Positions 15,503-26,364 of a stretch of 64,000 bases of DNA are shown one piece after another; position 1 is the first letter of the stretch; every line of letters begins with the position of its first letter. The notes below the pieces were generated by a model. That model worked only from the letters and a program-made list of their open reading frames with translations. It did not search any database and was not told where the DNA came from. A program made the position numbers and the translations under genes. Source of the DNA: CBFGRV01 sp965651265 (GTDB taxonomy: Bacteria; Bacteroidota; Rhodothermia; Rhodothermales; VXPQ01); assembly GCA_965651265.1 (NCBI GenBank), contig CBFGRV010000011.1, positions 18,925 through 82,924 on the forward strand, written 5' to 3'.

Positions 15503-17554
15503 CTACTTCGAGATCTGCTCCTCGATCTGGGCGATCGAATCTCGCAGCTCGGCCGCCCGCTCGAAATCCAGGTCCTCCGCTGCCTGGAGCATCTCCTTGC
15601 GCATCTGGGTGATGAGATCTCGCTTCTGATCGTCCGTCAAATGCTTTACGACCGGGTCGATCACCGGGCCAAGCTGCTCCGGCCCGCTATAGAATCGCGC
15701 GGACTGCCCCGCATATTCGGCGCGTTCCTCGGCGATGATCGTCCCGCGCAAGATCTCCTCCTGAGACTTATAGACGGTCCTTGGCGTGATGCCGTGCTCC
15801 CGGTTGTACTCTAACTGGAGCTCCCGGCGGCGCTCGGTCTCCTCGATCATGCGTTCCATGGAGCCGGTGATCGTATCGGCATACATGATGATGCGGCCAC
15901 CAGCATTGCGCGCTGCGCGGCCTGCCGTCTGGATCAACGATCGCTCGCTGCGAAGGAATCCTTCCTTGTCGGCGTCGATGATGGCGACGAGTGAGACTTC
16001 GGGCAGATCGAGCCCCTCACGCAGCAGGTTCACGCCGACCAACACATCGAACCGCCCCAGTCGCAGATCTCTCAGAATCTCTACCCGCTCCAGCGCGTCG
16101 ATGTCCGAGTGCATGTATCGGACATTCACGCCATAGGAAGCGAGGTAATCGGTCAAATCCTCGGCCATCCTCTTCGTGAGCGTGGTGACCAGAACGCGCT
16201 CGCGGGCGTGTACGCGCACGCGAATCTCCTCGAGCAGGTCGTCGATCTGGTTCTCCGTCGGCCGCACCTCGACCTCCGGATCGGGAATGCCTGTCGGTCG
16301 GATGACCTGCTCGACGAAGACACCGCCCGTCTTCTCCATCTCGTAGTCGCCCGGAGTGGCGCTTACGAAGATGACCTGATCGTGCTCGGCCTCGAACTCC
16401 TCGAACGTCATGGGCCGGTTGTCCAACGCCGACGGCAGCCGAAAGCCGTGTTCGACGAGTGTGAGCTTCCGCGCGCGGTCGCCATTGTACATGGCGCGCA
16501 CCTGCGGGATAGTTACATGACTCTCGTCGATGATGAGGAGAAAGTCGTCGGGGAAGTAGTCGAAAAGGCAATAAGGTCGCTCGCCGGGGGCGCGGCCTGT
16601 AAGATGTCGGGAATAATTCTCGATGCCGGAGCAGTAACCGACCTCCTTCATCATCTCGATGTCGAAGAGCGTCCGCTGCTCGAGCCGTTGCGCCTCGAGA
16701 AGCCGGCCATCGTCGCGCAGCACGGCCAGTCGCCACCGAAGCTCCTCCTGGATGCTCTCGATGGCCGCCTTCAGCTTTTCCTCGGGCGTGACGAAGATCT
16801 TGGCGGGATAGATCGTGAGATACTCCTCCTCGGCGATGGTCCGTCCGGTAAGGGCCTCGAAGATGCTGATCTTCTCGACCTCGTCCCCCCAGAACTCTAT
16901 GCGGTACGCGATCTCTTCGGCGTATGCCGGGAAGACCTCGACGACATCCCCGCGCACGCGAAACGTGCCGGGCTCGAAGTTGGCGTCGTTGCGTACGTAG
17001 TAGATGTGGATGAGCTTGTGCAGCAGCTCATTGCGAGGGATCTCCGCGCCCGACCGCACCTGCACGATCTCGGACTTGTACTCGTCGGGCGAGCCGAGGC
17101 CATAGATGCAGGATACACTCGCCACCACGACGACATCCCGCCGCCCCGATACGAGCGAGCTCGTTGTTCGGAGGCGCAGCCGATCGATCCGATCATTGAT
17201 CGACATGTCCTTTTCGATGTACGTATCGGTCGGGACGACGTAGGCCTCCGGCTGATAGTAGTCGTAATACGAAATGAAGAACTCGATGGCGTTGTGGGGG
17301 AAGAAGGATTTGAGCTCGGCGTAAAGCTGGGCCGCGAGTGTCTTGTTGTGGCTCATGATGAGCGTAGGCCGGCCCAGATTCCGGATCACGTGAGCGATCG
17401 TGAACGTCTTGCCCGTGCCGGTGGCACCGAGGAGCGTTTGGTAGGGATCGCCCCTGAGTACGCCCTCGGTAAGCTCCTCGATGGCCCGCGGCTGGTCGCC
17501 CGTCGGCTCAAAGGGGGAGATGAGCTCAAAATTGCCGGCTTCTACTAATGCCAT
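15503..17554 (-). CDS. uvrB: Excinuclease ABC subunit B
   Basis: The damage-verification helicase-like subunit of UvrABC nucleotide excision repair. It is 683 residues, near the family norm. It has Walker A GATGTGKT (residues 43-50), the beta-hairpin region around SYYDYYQPEAYVVPTDTYIE, the DEAD-box-like LLIIDESHVTIPQ, motif V/VI elements (VNLLREGLDLPEVSLVAIID; QTAGRAARN) and the C-terminal UVR motif (LTDDQKRDLITQMRKEMLQA). All parts look intact. It is divergent from the STAS gene across 191 bases, where I see no clear LexA-type palindrome. Confidence 0.98.
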   Translation of the reverse strand: MALVEAGNFELISPFEPTGDQPRAIEELTEGVLRGDPYQTLLGATGTGKTFTIAHVIRNLGRPTLIMSHNKTLAAQLYAELKSFFPHNAIEFFISYYDYYQPEAYVVPTDTYIEKDMSINDRIDRLRLRTTSSLVSGRRDVVVVASVSCIYGLGSPDEYKSEIVQVRSGAEIPRNELLHKLIHIYYVRNDANFEPGTFRVRGDVVEVFPAYAEEIAYRIEFWGDEVEKISIFEALTGRTIAEEEYLTIYPAKIFVTPEEKLKAAIESIQEELRWRLAVLRDDGRLLEAQRLEQRTLFDIEMMKEVGYCSGIENYSRHLTGRAPGERPYCLFDYFPDDFLLIIDESHVTIPQVRAMYNGDRARKLTLVEHGFRLPSALDNRPMTFEEFEAEHDQVIFVSATPGDYEMEKTGGVFVEQVIRPTGIPDPEVEVRPTENQIDDLLEEIRVRVHARERVLVTTLTKRMAEDLTDYLASYGVNVRYMHSDIDALERVEILRDLRLGRFDVLVGVNLLREGLDLPEVSLVAIIDADKEGFLRSERSLIQTAGRAARNAGGRIIMYADTITGSMERMIEETERRRELQLEYNREHGITPRTVYKSQEEILRGTIIAEERAEYAGQSARFYSGPEQLGPVIDPVVKHLTDDQKRDLITQMRKEMLQAAEDLDFERAAELRDSIAQIEEQISK

Positions 17555-17745
17555 GCCGTCGCTGAAGATGAGGCCGAAGAAATGGGGCGCTGAACCTGAC
17601 TATTCCTCGACCGGCATGTTCCGTCAGAAAGTCGCGCTCGACCGGGCGGGAATGTCCAGCGTTTTGTTTATTCTACGTCCTGCGCCGAGGCTCGCGCCCG
17701 GGGGCGCCTTCGCCAAATCGAGAACCTCACCTTCGCCATCCCGAA

Positions 17746-18111
17746 ATGAGCATCAGCATCCAGGACAGGTACCAGACAACGGTCATTCAGATCAAAGGTA
17801 GATTCCTAGGCAGCGTTGATGGTCCCGAGCTGAAAGAGCAGCTCGAGAATCTGAAGCAGGCCGGCAAATTGAATGTGGTGATCGATCTCGGGGAAACCGA
17901 GTTTATGGACTCGTCGGGCATAGGCGCGCTCATCGCCGGGCTCACCAGCATGCGACGATCCGGCGGCGACATTCGACTGGCCAACCTGGAGAAGCGCATT
18001 CAAGGCCTGTTTGTGATGACGCGACTGCTTGGTCCTGTGTTCGAGAACTACGATTCCGTTGAAGAGGCGATTGAAAGCTACTCGACCAATCCGCCCGAGC
18101 CTGCCGGGTGA
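17746..18111 (+). CDS. STAS-domain anti-sigma factor antagonist
   Basis: A 121-residue SpoIIAA/RsbV-like protein. In such partner-switching systems the unphosphorylated form binds an anti-sigma kinase and frees a sigma factor. The switch site DSSGIGALIAGL is intact, with Ser56 aligning to the phosphorylated Ser58 of SpoIIAA. The rest follows the STAS pattern (QIKGRFLGSVDGPELKEQL; LNVVIDLGETEF). The next gene is a PP2C-type phosphatase that could dephosphorylate it. No RsbW-type kinase or sigma factor is encoded nearby. Confidence 0.9.
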   Translation: MSISIQDRYQTTVIQIKGRFLGSVDGPELKEQLENLKQAGKLNVVIDLGETEFMDSSGIGALIAGLTSMRRSGGDIRLANLEKRIQGLFVMTRLLGPVFENYDSVEEAIESYSTNPPEPAG

Positions 18112-18237
18112 TCGGTCGAATCTGGAGCGGGCCCGACTCCTTGGGGCCAGAACGCGCGGCGTGCAGGTGTGCCGTGCGTTTTTCTTCATCCCCCTGGCCA
18201 TCTCGGGCTTCGGCTCCTTCCCTGGCGATACATAACG

Positions 18238-19404
18238 ATGCGTGATCCACTTAGAATCCTGGTGGTGGATGACGAGCCCGATCTGGAGCTGTTGATCCGC
18301 CAGAAGTTTCGTAAGCACATCCGATCAGCAGAAATTGAATTCTCCTTCGCGGCCGACGGTGTTGAGGCGCTCGAGCTCCTGCAAGACGGCACCGATGTGG
18401 ACATCGTCTTGTCCGACATCAACATGCCGCGGATGGACGGACTATCCCTGCTCAATGGGATCCAGAAGCTCAACAAGCTGCTGAAGGTCGTGATGGTCTC
18501 GGCCTATGGAGACATGGGCAACATCCGCACGGCCATGAACCGCGGTGCGTTCGATTTCATTACGAAGCCCATCGATTTTGAGGACCTGGAGATTACCATC
18601 GAGAAGACGCGGCAGGAGCTCGAGGCGCTGCGCCAGTCGATCACGTTGCAGTCGAAGCTGACCGCGCTGCACCGCGAGCTCGAGATCGCCAGCCAGATCC
18701 AGCTGTCGTTTCTTCCCTCACGCTTCCCGGCCTTTCCCGAGCGATCGGATATCGACGTGTACGCCACGATGATTCCTGCGCAGGAAGTCGGGGGCGATTT
18801 CTACGACTTCTTCCTGATCGACGAACACCACCTTGGATTCGTGCTGGGTGATGTCTCGGGGAAGGGCGTTGGCGCCGCACTTTTCATGGCCATCACCCGC
18901 ACACTCATTCGATCGACTGCCCTCCATTCCACGTCCGCAGCCGAGTGCATGACGCAGGTCAATCAGACCCTCTTTCCGGAGACGGTGCCGCGCATGTTCG
19001 TGACGGTCTTTTTCGGCATCCTGGATACTCGGACAGGCGAGGTCACGTACACGAACGCCGGCCATCATTCGCCCCTGATTCTACGCGATGGAGATCGCGT
19101 CGAGGAAGCCGAGCGGACCGGCGGTCTCGGCCTGTGTCTCAAGGGGGACGTGAAATATCAGGAGCGAACGCTTCAACTCGCACCTGGCGAGATGTTGCTT
19201 CTATACACGGATGGTGTAACGGAGGCCGTCAACGAGGACGGTGGGGATTACGGTGACGAGCGCCTGAAGGAATGCCTCCAAACCTCGTCGAGGGAGTCTC
19301 CCGGCGAGATCATCCGGGACGTACTTCGTTCCGTCACCTACTTCTCTGGAGGACTCACCCAGGCCGACGACATCACGATGCTGGCCGTTCAGTACCGCGG
19401 GTGA
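18238..19404 (+). CDS. Response regulator with PP2C-type (RsbU/SpoIIE) phosphatase output
   Basis: A 388-residue two-domain signalling protein. Residues 1-125 are a receiver domain with the acidic pair Asp11/Asp12, phospho-acceptor Asp60 (LSDINMP), Ser88 and Lys110 (FITKPID). A helical linker follows (LHRELEIASQIQLSFLPSRF), then a SpoIIE/RsbU phosphatase domain with EVGGDFYDFF, GDVSGKGVGAALFMA, TNAGHHSPLIL and LYTDGVTEAVNEDGG, ending QADDITMLAVQY. The metal-binding aspartates are present. I start at the ATG at 18238, where the receiver begins. With the STAS gene upstream it forms a likely phosphatase-antagonist pair controlled by an unseen histidine kinase. It ends 10 bases from the converging FG-GAP gene. 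Confidence 0.95.
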   Translation: MRDPLRILVVDDEPDLELLIRQKFRKHIRSAEIEFSFAADGVEALELLQDGTDVDIVLSDINMPRMDGLSLLNGIQKLNKLLKVVMVSAYGDMGNIRTAMNRGAFDFITKPIDFEDLEITIEKTRQELEALRQSITLQSKLTALHRELEIASQIQLSFLPSRFPAFPERSDIDVYATMIPAQEVGGDFYDFFLIDEHHLGFVLGDVSGKGVGAALFMAITRTLIRSTALHSTSAAECMTQVNQTLFPETVPRMFVTVFFGILDTRTGEVTYTNAGHHSPLILRDGDRVEEAERTGGLGLCLKGDVKYQERTLQLAPGEMLLLYTDGVTEAVNEDGGDYGDERLKECLQTSSRESPGEIIRDVLRSVTYFSGGLTQADDITMLAVQYRG

Positions 19405-19414
19405 GTTATTCCCA

Positions 19415-20626
19415 TCAGTGGCCGAGGCTGAGCGCCTGCCCATTATCCGGGAGATACACAACGTAGACCGCTCCCGGCTCCTGCTCCGACGCGCTGCCGA
19501 TGACGGCCACGCCGCCGTCCGCGTCGAGATCGGCGCCCAGGGATACCTCTCCGACGTCGATCACGTGCACCTGGCGCCATCGATCGGTAGTGGGGTCATA
19601 CCTGAAGACGAACACGACTCGGTGCACGTTGAAGTCAAATCCGAGCTGCTCGTCGAACCCCACTATCAGGGCGTAGTCTCCGTCGAGCGCGACCTCGCTC
19701 CCGAATGCGCCGGCGTCATAGGGAATCGCCGGGCGGAGAACGTGTGTACGATGCCATCCCTTGCGGCCGTCGCGCTCGAAAATCGATGCGGAGCCCGAGG
19801 CGTGCCGCATCGATCGACTTTCGCCGGCGAGTACGCGTCCCGCATCGACATCCAGTGAGATGAAAAAGTCATCGATGCCCTCTATGCGGGCCTCCCGCGT
19901 CCACATACCATTCGTCTTCCGGTGGATGTAAACAGTACCCGGACGTTCCTGGAAGTACGTGGAGGCGGCAACGGCCAGGATGCTGTCTTGCAGGACGCCC
20001 TCGGCCCCGAAAACGCCAAAGGCACCTGGTGCGTCGCCCTCCAATCGGATCGACTCGGACCATTCGCCCGTGGCCTCGTCTCGCTCGAAAACATAGGCGG
20101 AGCCGCCGAATTTTCCGCCCGCAGGATCACCGGCTGTCGTGACTAGGATGCGCCCCTGATCAACGGACGCCGATGTGGCGAAGGCTCCTTCCTCCGCGGC
20201 CGTCCCGCCTGTCAATCGTGCGGTCTCCACCCAACGACCACTGAGTGTATCCCGCTCGAACACGTACACGGCATTGGGAGCTTCCTCGCTAAAGAATTCT
20301 CTCGATGCCGCGACCACCGCGATGCGGTTACTCAAGTCGACCGACCGTCCGAAAAACATCTCCGGTTCGCAATCGCTCGGGGAGAGCGTCTGGGAGAGCC
20401 GCCACTCGACGCCCATCCTCTCGTAGATGTACGCCGCGCCGGAATTCGCTCCGCACATGTCGATTCCCGTTGCGCCGACGATGACGTAATCGCCGTCGAT
20501 GGCCACGGAAGCTCCGAAGAAATCGCCGGGGACGGCGTCCAGCCGTGGGAGCTCCGCGATCTGGGCGCAAGAATCGGACGCCCCGATCATGCCCGCTGCG
20601 AGCAGGCATCCAGCTGTCAGCGCCAT
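19415..20626 (-). CDS. Exported FG-GAP repeat (beta-propeller) protein
   Basis: A 403-residue secreted protein of unknown role. The ATG at 20626 gives a signal-peptide-like start (MALTAGCLLAAGMIGASDSC) and clears the ABC-F stop by 19 bases; longer frames would overlap that gene. The body is about seven repeats of a blade such as DFFGASVAIDGDYVIVGATG and GAFGSEVALDGDYALIVGFD, each followed by AAYIYER, AVYVFERD or similar, which is the FG-GAP_2 pattern found in bacterial extracellular proteins. No catalytic motif is visible. It is the distal gene of the SGNH/ABC-F cluster but may not share its role. Confidence 0.8.
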   Translation of the reverse strand: MALTAGCLLAAGMIGASDSCAQIAELPRLDAVPGDFFGASVAIDGDYVIVGATGIDMCGANSGAAYIYERMGVEWRLSQTLSPSDCEPEMFFGRSVDLSNRIAVVAASREFFSEEAPNAVYVFERDTLSGRWVETARLTGGTAAEEGAFATSASVDQGRILVTTAGDPAGGKFGGSAYVFERDEATGEWSESIRLEGDAPGAFGVFGAEGVLQDSILAVAASTYFQERPGTVYIHRKTNGMWTREARIEGIDDFFISLDVDAGRVLAGESRSMRHASGSASIFERDGRKGWHRTHVLRPAIPYDAGAFGSEVALDGDYALIVGFDEQLGFDFNVHRVVFVFRYDPTTDRWRQVHVIDVGEVSLGADLDADGGVAVIGSASEQEPGAVYVVYLPDNGQALSLGH

Positions 20627-20645
20627 CGCGGGGAATGGATGCAAC

Positions 20646-22768
<2,123 letters not shown>

Positions 22769-22772
<4 letters not shown>

Positions 22773-23806
22773 CGTAAAGGGTATGCGCCGGAAGACCACC
22801 CGTCCGATGCGCCGGCAACGGCATCGAGCTCCAGGATGTACTCCGCCAGTAGCGCATGTCCACGCTCGGAGAAGTGAATCCCATCGCCGTACAGATAGAG
22901 CTCGGCTGGATGGAATTCGGCCTCCATCAGAAACGGTGCGGCGTCAAAAACGGGGAGGTTTAACGCGTGGGCGTGCTCCCGGATGCGCTGCTGCGGCAGG
23001 AATGCATCGCCCGCACCCTTCGTCCGAAGCTGATACTCATAAGGAAGGAGCACGACCTCGCATCGGAGTTCATGCTCGCGACAGACGGACGCAATGCCCG
23101 CGAGGCGATCGACGGCGCGCTTTAACATCGCTCCGTGGTAGAAGGCCAGATCGTGCTCGAAGTAATGCCGCGGCCGGTCGAAAAGCGCGGCCTTCAGCCA
23201 TTGATAGGTGTACACGTGCCGGTGGATGAAGCCGAGCACGGGACCCAGCATGCGTCGAACACGCTGGTCGGGATCGCGACCCTCTTCGTCCACTTCTGTG
23301 TCGTTCGCCGAGGCTTGAACGCGCGTATATATATCGTTCAGGCACCAGAGAACCGTCACCCGTCCCAGCGACGAGTCCCGGCGAGCCACATCTATCAAAA
23401 TTTCCTCATAGTCATCGACGGAGTGTCCAACGATGGACGGATTGAGGACCCGGACATCCGGCTTTGCGTCGGCGATTCGGCCCGCGAATGTGCGGTCGGG
23501 ATCTACGCCCACGCCCATGGTCACCGAATCGCCGAGAAGGAGCCATGCCACCGCGGTATCGGCCGGCCGGGTGGCGAAGGTCCAAAATCCGGAGCTGTCG
23601 GCCGTGAATCGGGCGCCGTTGCTGAACCCGCTCGCCATGGGACGTGGACCGGAGGAGGCGCCGAATACGCTGTCGGCAATGAGCGAAGCATCCGTCCCGA
23701 GTGGGCGAATCTGAGGATGCGTTACGCGAACGCATCCCTCGATGAGCATCAGCAGACCCGCGAGTACGACGAGGTTGACGGCGGCGATTCGTGCGAGGCG
23801 AGCCAC
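22769..23806 (-). CDS. SGNH/GDSL-type hydrolase or acetyltransferase-like exported protein
   Basis: A 345-residue protein with a hydrophobic N-terminal signal-anchor (MARLARIAAVNLVVLAGLLM, then LIEGC). The SGNH blocks are block I LLLGDSVTMGVG near residue 90, an Asn block around IVGHSVDDYEE with CLNDIY, and the catalytic DGIHFSERGHALLAEYIL near residue 309. It likely acts in the periplasm as an esterase, acyl-hydrolase or polysaccharide O-acyl-modifying enzyme. The sugar-transferase gene ends four bases before it starts, so a role in decorating an exopolysaccharide is the natural inference. Its stop overlaps the ABC-F start. Confidence 0.85.
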
Positions 23807-23810
23807 GCGT

Positions 23811-25220
23811 TCAGTACGCGTTCTTGTGTACGAATCCGGACCAGAGCGTCATGGCCATAATCTTGAAGTCGAGCTTCAAGGACCAGTTCTGGATGTAGTA
23901 GAGATCGTACTCGATGCGCTTCTCGATCGACGTATTCCCGCGCCAGCCGTTCACCTGAGCCCATCCCGTAATGCCGGCCTTGACCTTGTGGCGCAGCATG
24001 TACCGCGGCACGCGATCCCGAAACTCCTCGATGAAAACGGGTCGCTCCGGTCTCGGCCCGACGACGGACATATCGCCCTTCAGCACGTTGATAAACTGGG
24101 GAAGCTCATCCAGGGAGGTGCGGCGAAGGATTCGACCTATAGGTGTCGCCCGATTTTCGCCGGGTCGTGCCCACACCGCCCCCGTCTTCGCCTCCGCATC
24201 GATCGGCATCGAGCGAAACTTCAGGATTTCGAACGTCTGACCATTGAGGCCCATGCGTTGCTGGCGGTAAAACACGGGCCCGGGCGACGAGAGCTTCACC
24301 GCAATCGCGATGAGTAAAAAAAGAGGCGCCGTGACGGTTAGCACGATCGCAGAGAACACGACGTCGATCACCCTCTTCGCGATGCGACTGAACTCGAGGG
24401 GGGCTTCATCGATCAAGTGGATTACGGGAAGACCATCGACATCCGAAATCCGACTGTTCACGATGTCCAGCTGGAATATGTCAGGCACGAAACACACGTG
24501 AGTAAGCCGGGTCGAGAGATCGTCGACCAGCTCCTCGAGCCTTCCCAATGCGGTGATGGGCAGCGCGATGTAGACATAATCGATGGGCCGGCCGTCGGCT
24601 TCAAACCGATCGACGAGGGCCGGAGCATCCTCCACGCGGCCCAGAACATCGGGTTCGTCGAGCTTGTGATCGTCAAGAAACCCGGCTACGTCGAATCCCA
24701 TCCACGGATACTGCCGGAACGACTCCTCTAGTTTACGACCCGCGCGACCCGCGCCGATGATCAATACCCGGCGCAGATAGGCGCCGCGCCTCCGTGCCCG
24801 GCGAATCATGGTGTACAGAATCATCCGCACGAAGATCATCATCGCCGGCGTGATGGCGCCGAAGAGGATCATGTGCAGGCGGGAGAAATAGAGCTCGCGG
24901 TAGAACGACAGGGAGGCGGCCGTAACGAGCAGGCCCAGGCCGACGGCCTTCGCGACGCCGTACACGAGCCGCGTCAGGCGCTGAAAGCTTTCAGGATTGT
25001 AGAGTCCCGATGCCCAGAAGACGCCCCCTGAGACAAGGAGCACCCAGGGCAAAAATCCCATATAGCGCCCGAAGGACTGCCACTCCGGAGGAGGAAGCAC
25101 CTGGATCCACTCCAAAACCTCGAAGCGGATGAACCAGGCCGCCATCCATCCAAGAGCGATCAGCAGAATGTCGACGCCAAAAAGCAGCCGCTGAAAAAGC
25201 CGGCTCTGCTCCTGCAACAT
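23811..25220 (-). CDS. Polyprenyl-phosphate sugar-1-phosphate transferase (WcaJ/CpsE-like)
   Basis: A 469-residue membrane enzyme that starts exopolysaccharide repeat-unit synthesis by moving a hexose-1-phosphate from a nucleotide sugar to undecaprenyl phosphate. Residues 1-140 hold four membrane helices and about 150-275 form the Rossmann-like CoA-binding_3 domain (VLIIGAGRAGRKLEESF). The catalytic bacterial sugar-transferase domain begins at AKRVIDVVFSAIVLTVTAPL. Key motifs are KFRSM (334-338), TSLDELPQFINVLKGDMSVV with the Asp-Glu pair at 371-372, GPRPERP, and the C-terminal GITGWAQVNGWRG. All look intact. Sugar specificity (often glucose) is not determinable. The SGNH gene follows after four bases. 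Confidence 0.95.
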   Translation of the reverse strand: MLQEQSRLFQRLLFGVDILLIALGWMAAWFIRFEVLEWIQVLPPPEWQSFGRYMGFLPWVLLVSGGVFWASGLYNPESFQRLTRLVYGVAKAVGLGLLVTAASLSFYRELYFSRLHMILFGAITPAMMIFVRMILYTMIRRARRRGAYLRRVLIIGAGRAGRKLEESFRQYPWMGFDVAGFLDDHKLDEPDVLGRVEDAPALVDRFEADGRPIDYVYIALPITALGRLEELVDDLSTRLTHVCFVPDIFQLDIVNSRISDVDGLPVIHLIDEAPLEFSRIAKRVIDVVFSAIVLTVTAPLFLLIAIAVKLSSPGPVFYRQQRMGLNGQTFEILKFRSMPIDAEAKTGAVWARPGENRATPIGRILRRTSLDELPQFINVLKGDMSVVGPRPERPVFIEEFRDRVPRYMLRHKVKAGITGWAQVNGWRGNTSIEKRIEYDLYYIQNWSLKLDFKIMAMTLWSGFVHKNAY

Positions 25221-25274
25221 GACTTGAACTGGATCTGGACGGCCCAGTGGGAAATGACGACAGTCAAATACGCG

Positions 25275-26210
25275 TCACGGGCGAATGTTTCTACTTTGTC
25301 GCAGCTCCGTTCCGGCTCCAAGCGCGAGCGCCACAGCACCCAGCACACCTGCTCGCTCGCCGAGGGCCGGCGGCACGATGTAGTCATCGAGTCGGTTGAG
25401 GACGAGGTCCGACTGGACGTACCCACCGAGCCACTGGCCCACCCGCTCACGGATGAGGGCGAAAAGCTCCTGCCGGCGCATCACGCCGCCGCCCAGGATG
25501 ATGCGCTGCGGCGACAGCACGTAGACGTAGTTCGCGATCGCCGCGGAGAGGTAGTGGGCGACAATCTGCCAGAGGGGATCGTCGCCGGCGACTTCTTCTG
25601 CGGAGCGCCCGACGCGCGCCTTCAATGCCGGTCCTGAGACCATCCCCTCGAGGCAGTCGCCATGAAAGGGGCAGATGCCGGGGAAATCGTCTCCAGCGAC
25701 TCGCGGCACGATGACGTGCCCCATCTCCGGGTGAACGAGCCCACGGAGGCGCCGGCCGCGAGCCATCCCCCCGCCACCGATTCCCGTTCCGACGGTCAGG
25801 TATAGAAAGGTATCGAGGTCTCGTGCTGCACCCCAGCGATGCTCGCCCTCCCCCGCAGCGTTCGTGTCCGTGTCAAAGGCGACCGGCGTGTCAAGAGCTC
25901 GTGCGATGGCGCCGGCGAAATCCGTTTGCTGCCAGCCGGGTTTTGGCGTCGAGGTGATGAAGCCGTAGGTCGGCGAGTCGGGGTTCGGGTCGATGGGGCC
26001 GAACGATCCAATGCCGACAGCGACGAGCCGGCCTGTCTCGGAATAGGGGCGAAAGTATTCGATGGCCCGCGCGAGCGTTTGCTCAGGGTTCGTGGTCGGA
26101 AACCGCACTTCATCCAGGAGCCGGCCGCTCGCATCGGCGAGCCCGCAGACGAACTTCGTTCCGCCCGCCTCGATACCCCCCCAAACCTGATTATTGCGGT
26201 CGATCTCCAT
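25275..26210 (-). CDS. ROK family sugar kinase (fructokinase/glucokinase-like)
   Basis: A 311-residue ATP-dependent sugar kinase. It has the phosphate-binding N-terminus GGIEAGGTKFVCGLAD, the catalytic aspartate in FDTDTNAAGEGEHRWGAARD, VGTGIGGGG, and a zinc-binding motif that starts at His in PEMGHVIVP and continues GICPFHGDCLEGMVSGPALK. That CPFHxxCLEG form resembles the fructokinases of the YdhR/GmuE branch rather than the classical CxCGxxGCxE ROK glucokinases, so fructose or mannose is likelier than glucose. No transcription-factor domain is present. It is divergent from the HAD-deaminase gene. Confidence 0.9.
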   Translation of the reverse strand: MEIDRNNQVWGGIEAGGTKFVCGLADASGRLLDEVRFPTTNPEQTLARAIEYFRPYSETGRLVAVGIGSFGPIDPNPDSPTYGFITSTPKPGWQQTDFAGAIARALDTPVAFDTDTNAAGEGEHRWGAARDLDTFLYLTVGTGIGGGGMARGRRLRGLVHPEMGHVIVPRVAGDDFPGICPFHGDCLEGMVSGPALKARVGRSAEEVAGDDPLWQIVAHYLSAAIANYVYVLSPQRIILGGGVMRRQELFALIRERVGQWLGGYVQSDLVLNRLDDYIVPPALGERAGVLGAVALALGAGTELRQSRNIRP

Positions 26211-26364
26211 GCGCGGAATCGTACTTTGATGGATGACGTGCCAGGTGCGGCCTCCATACGCAACGAGAATGTATTAAATCGCACCGATGACATCGTGTGC
26301 GAATCCTGCCCGGCCGCGCAAGGTCTGACCATCTCCTTCAACCAAGCTAAGCGTACATCGATAC

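Noticed and set aside
16109..17548. 479-codon plus-strand open frame inside uvrB
   Set aside because: Fully antisense to intact uvrB; low-complexity translation and no supporting signals.
17555..17745. Possible SOS box upstream of uvrB
   Set aside because: I looked for a LexA-like palindrome in the divergent region and found none that convinces.
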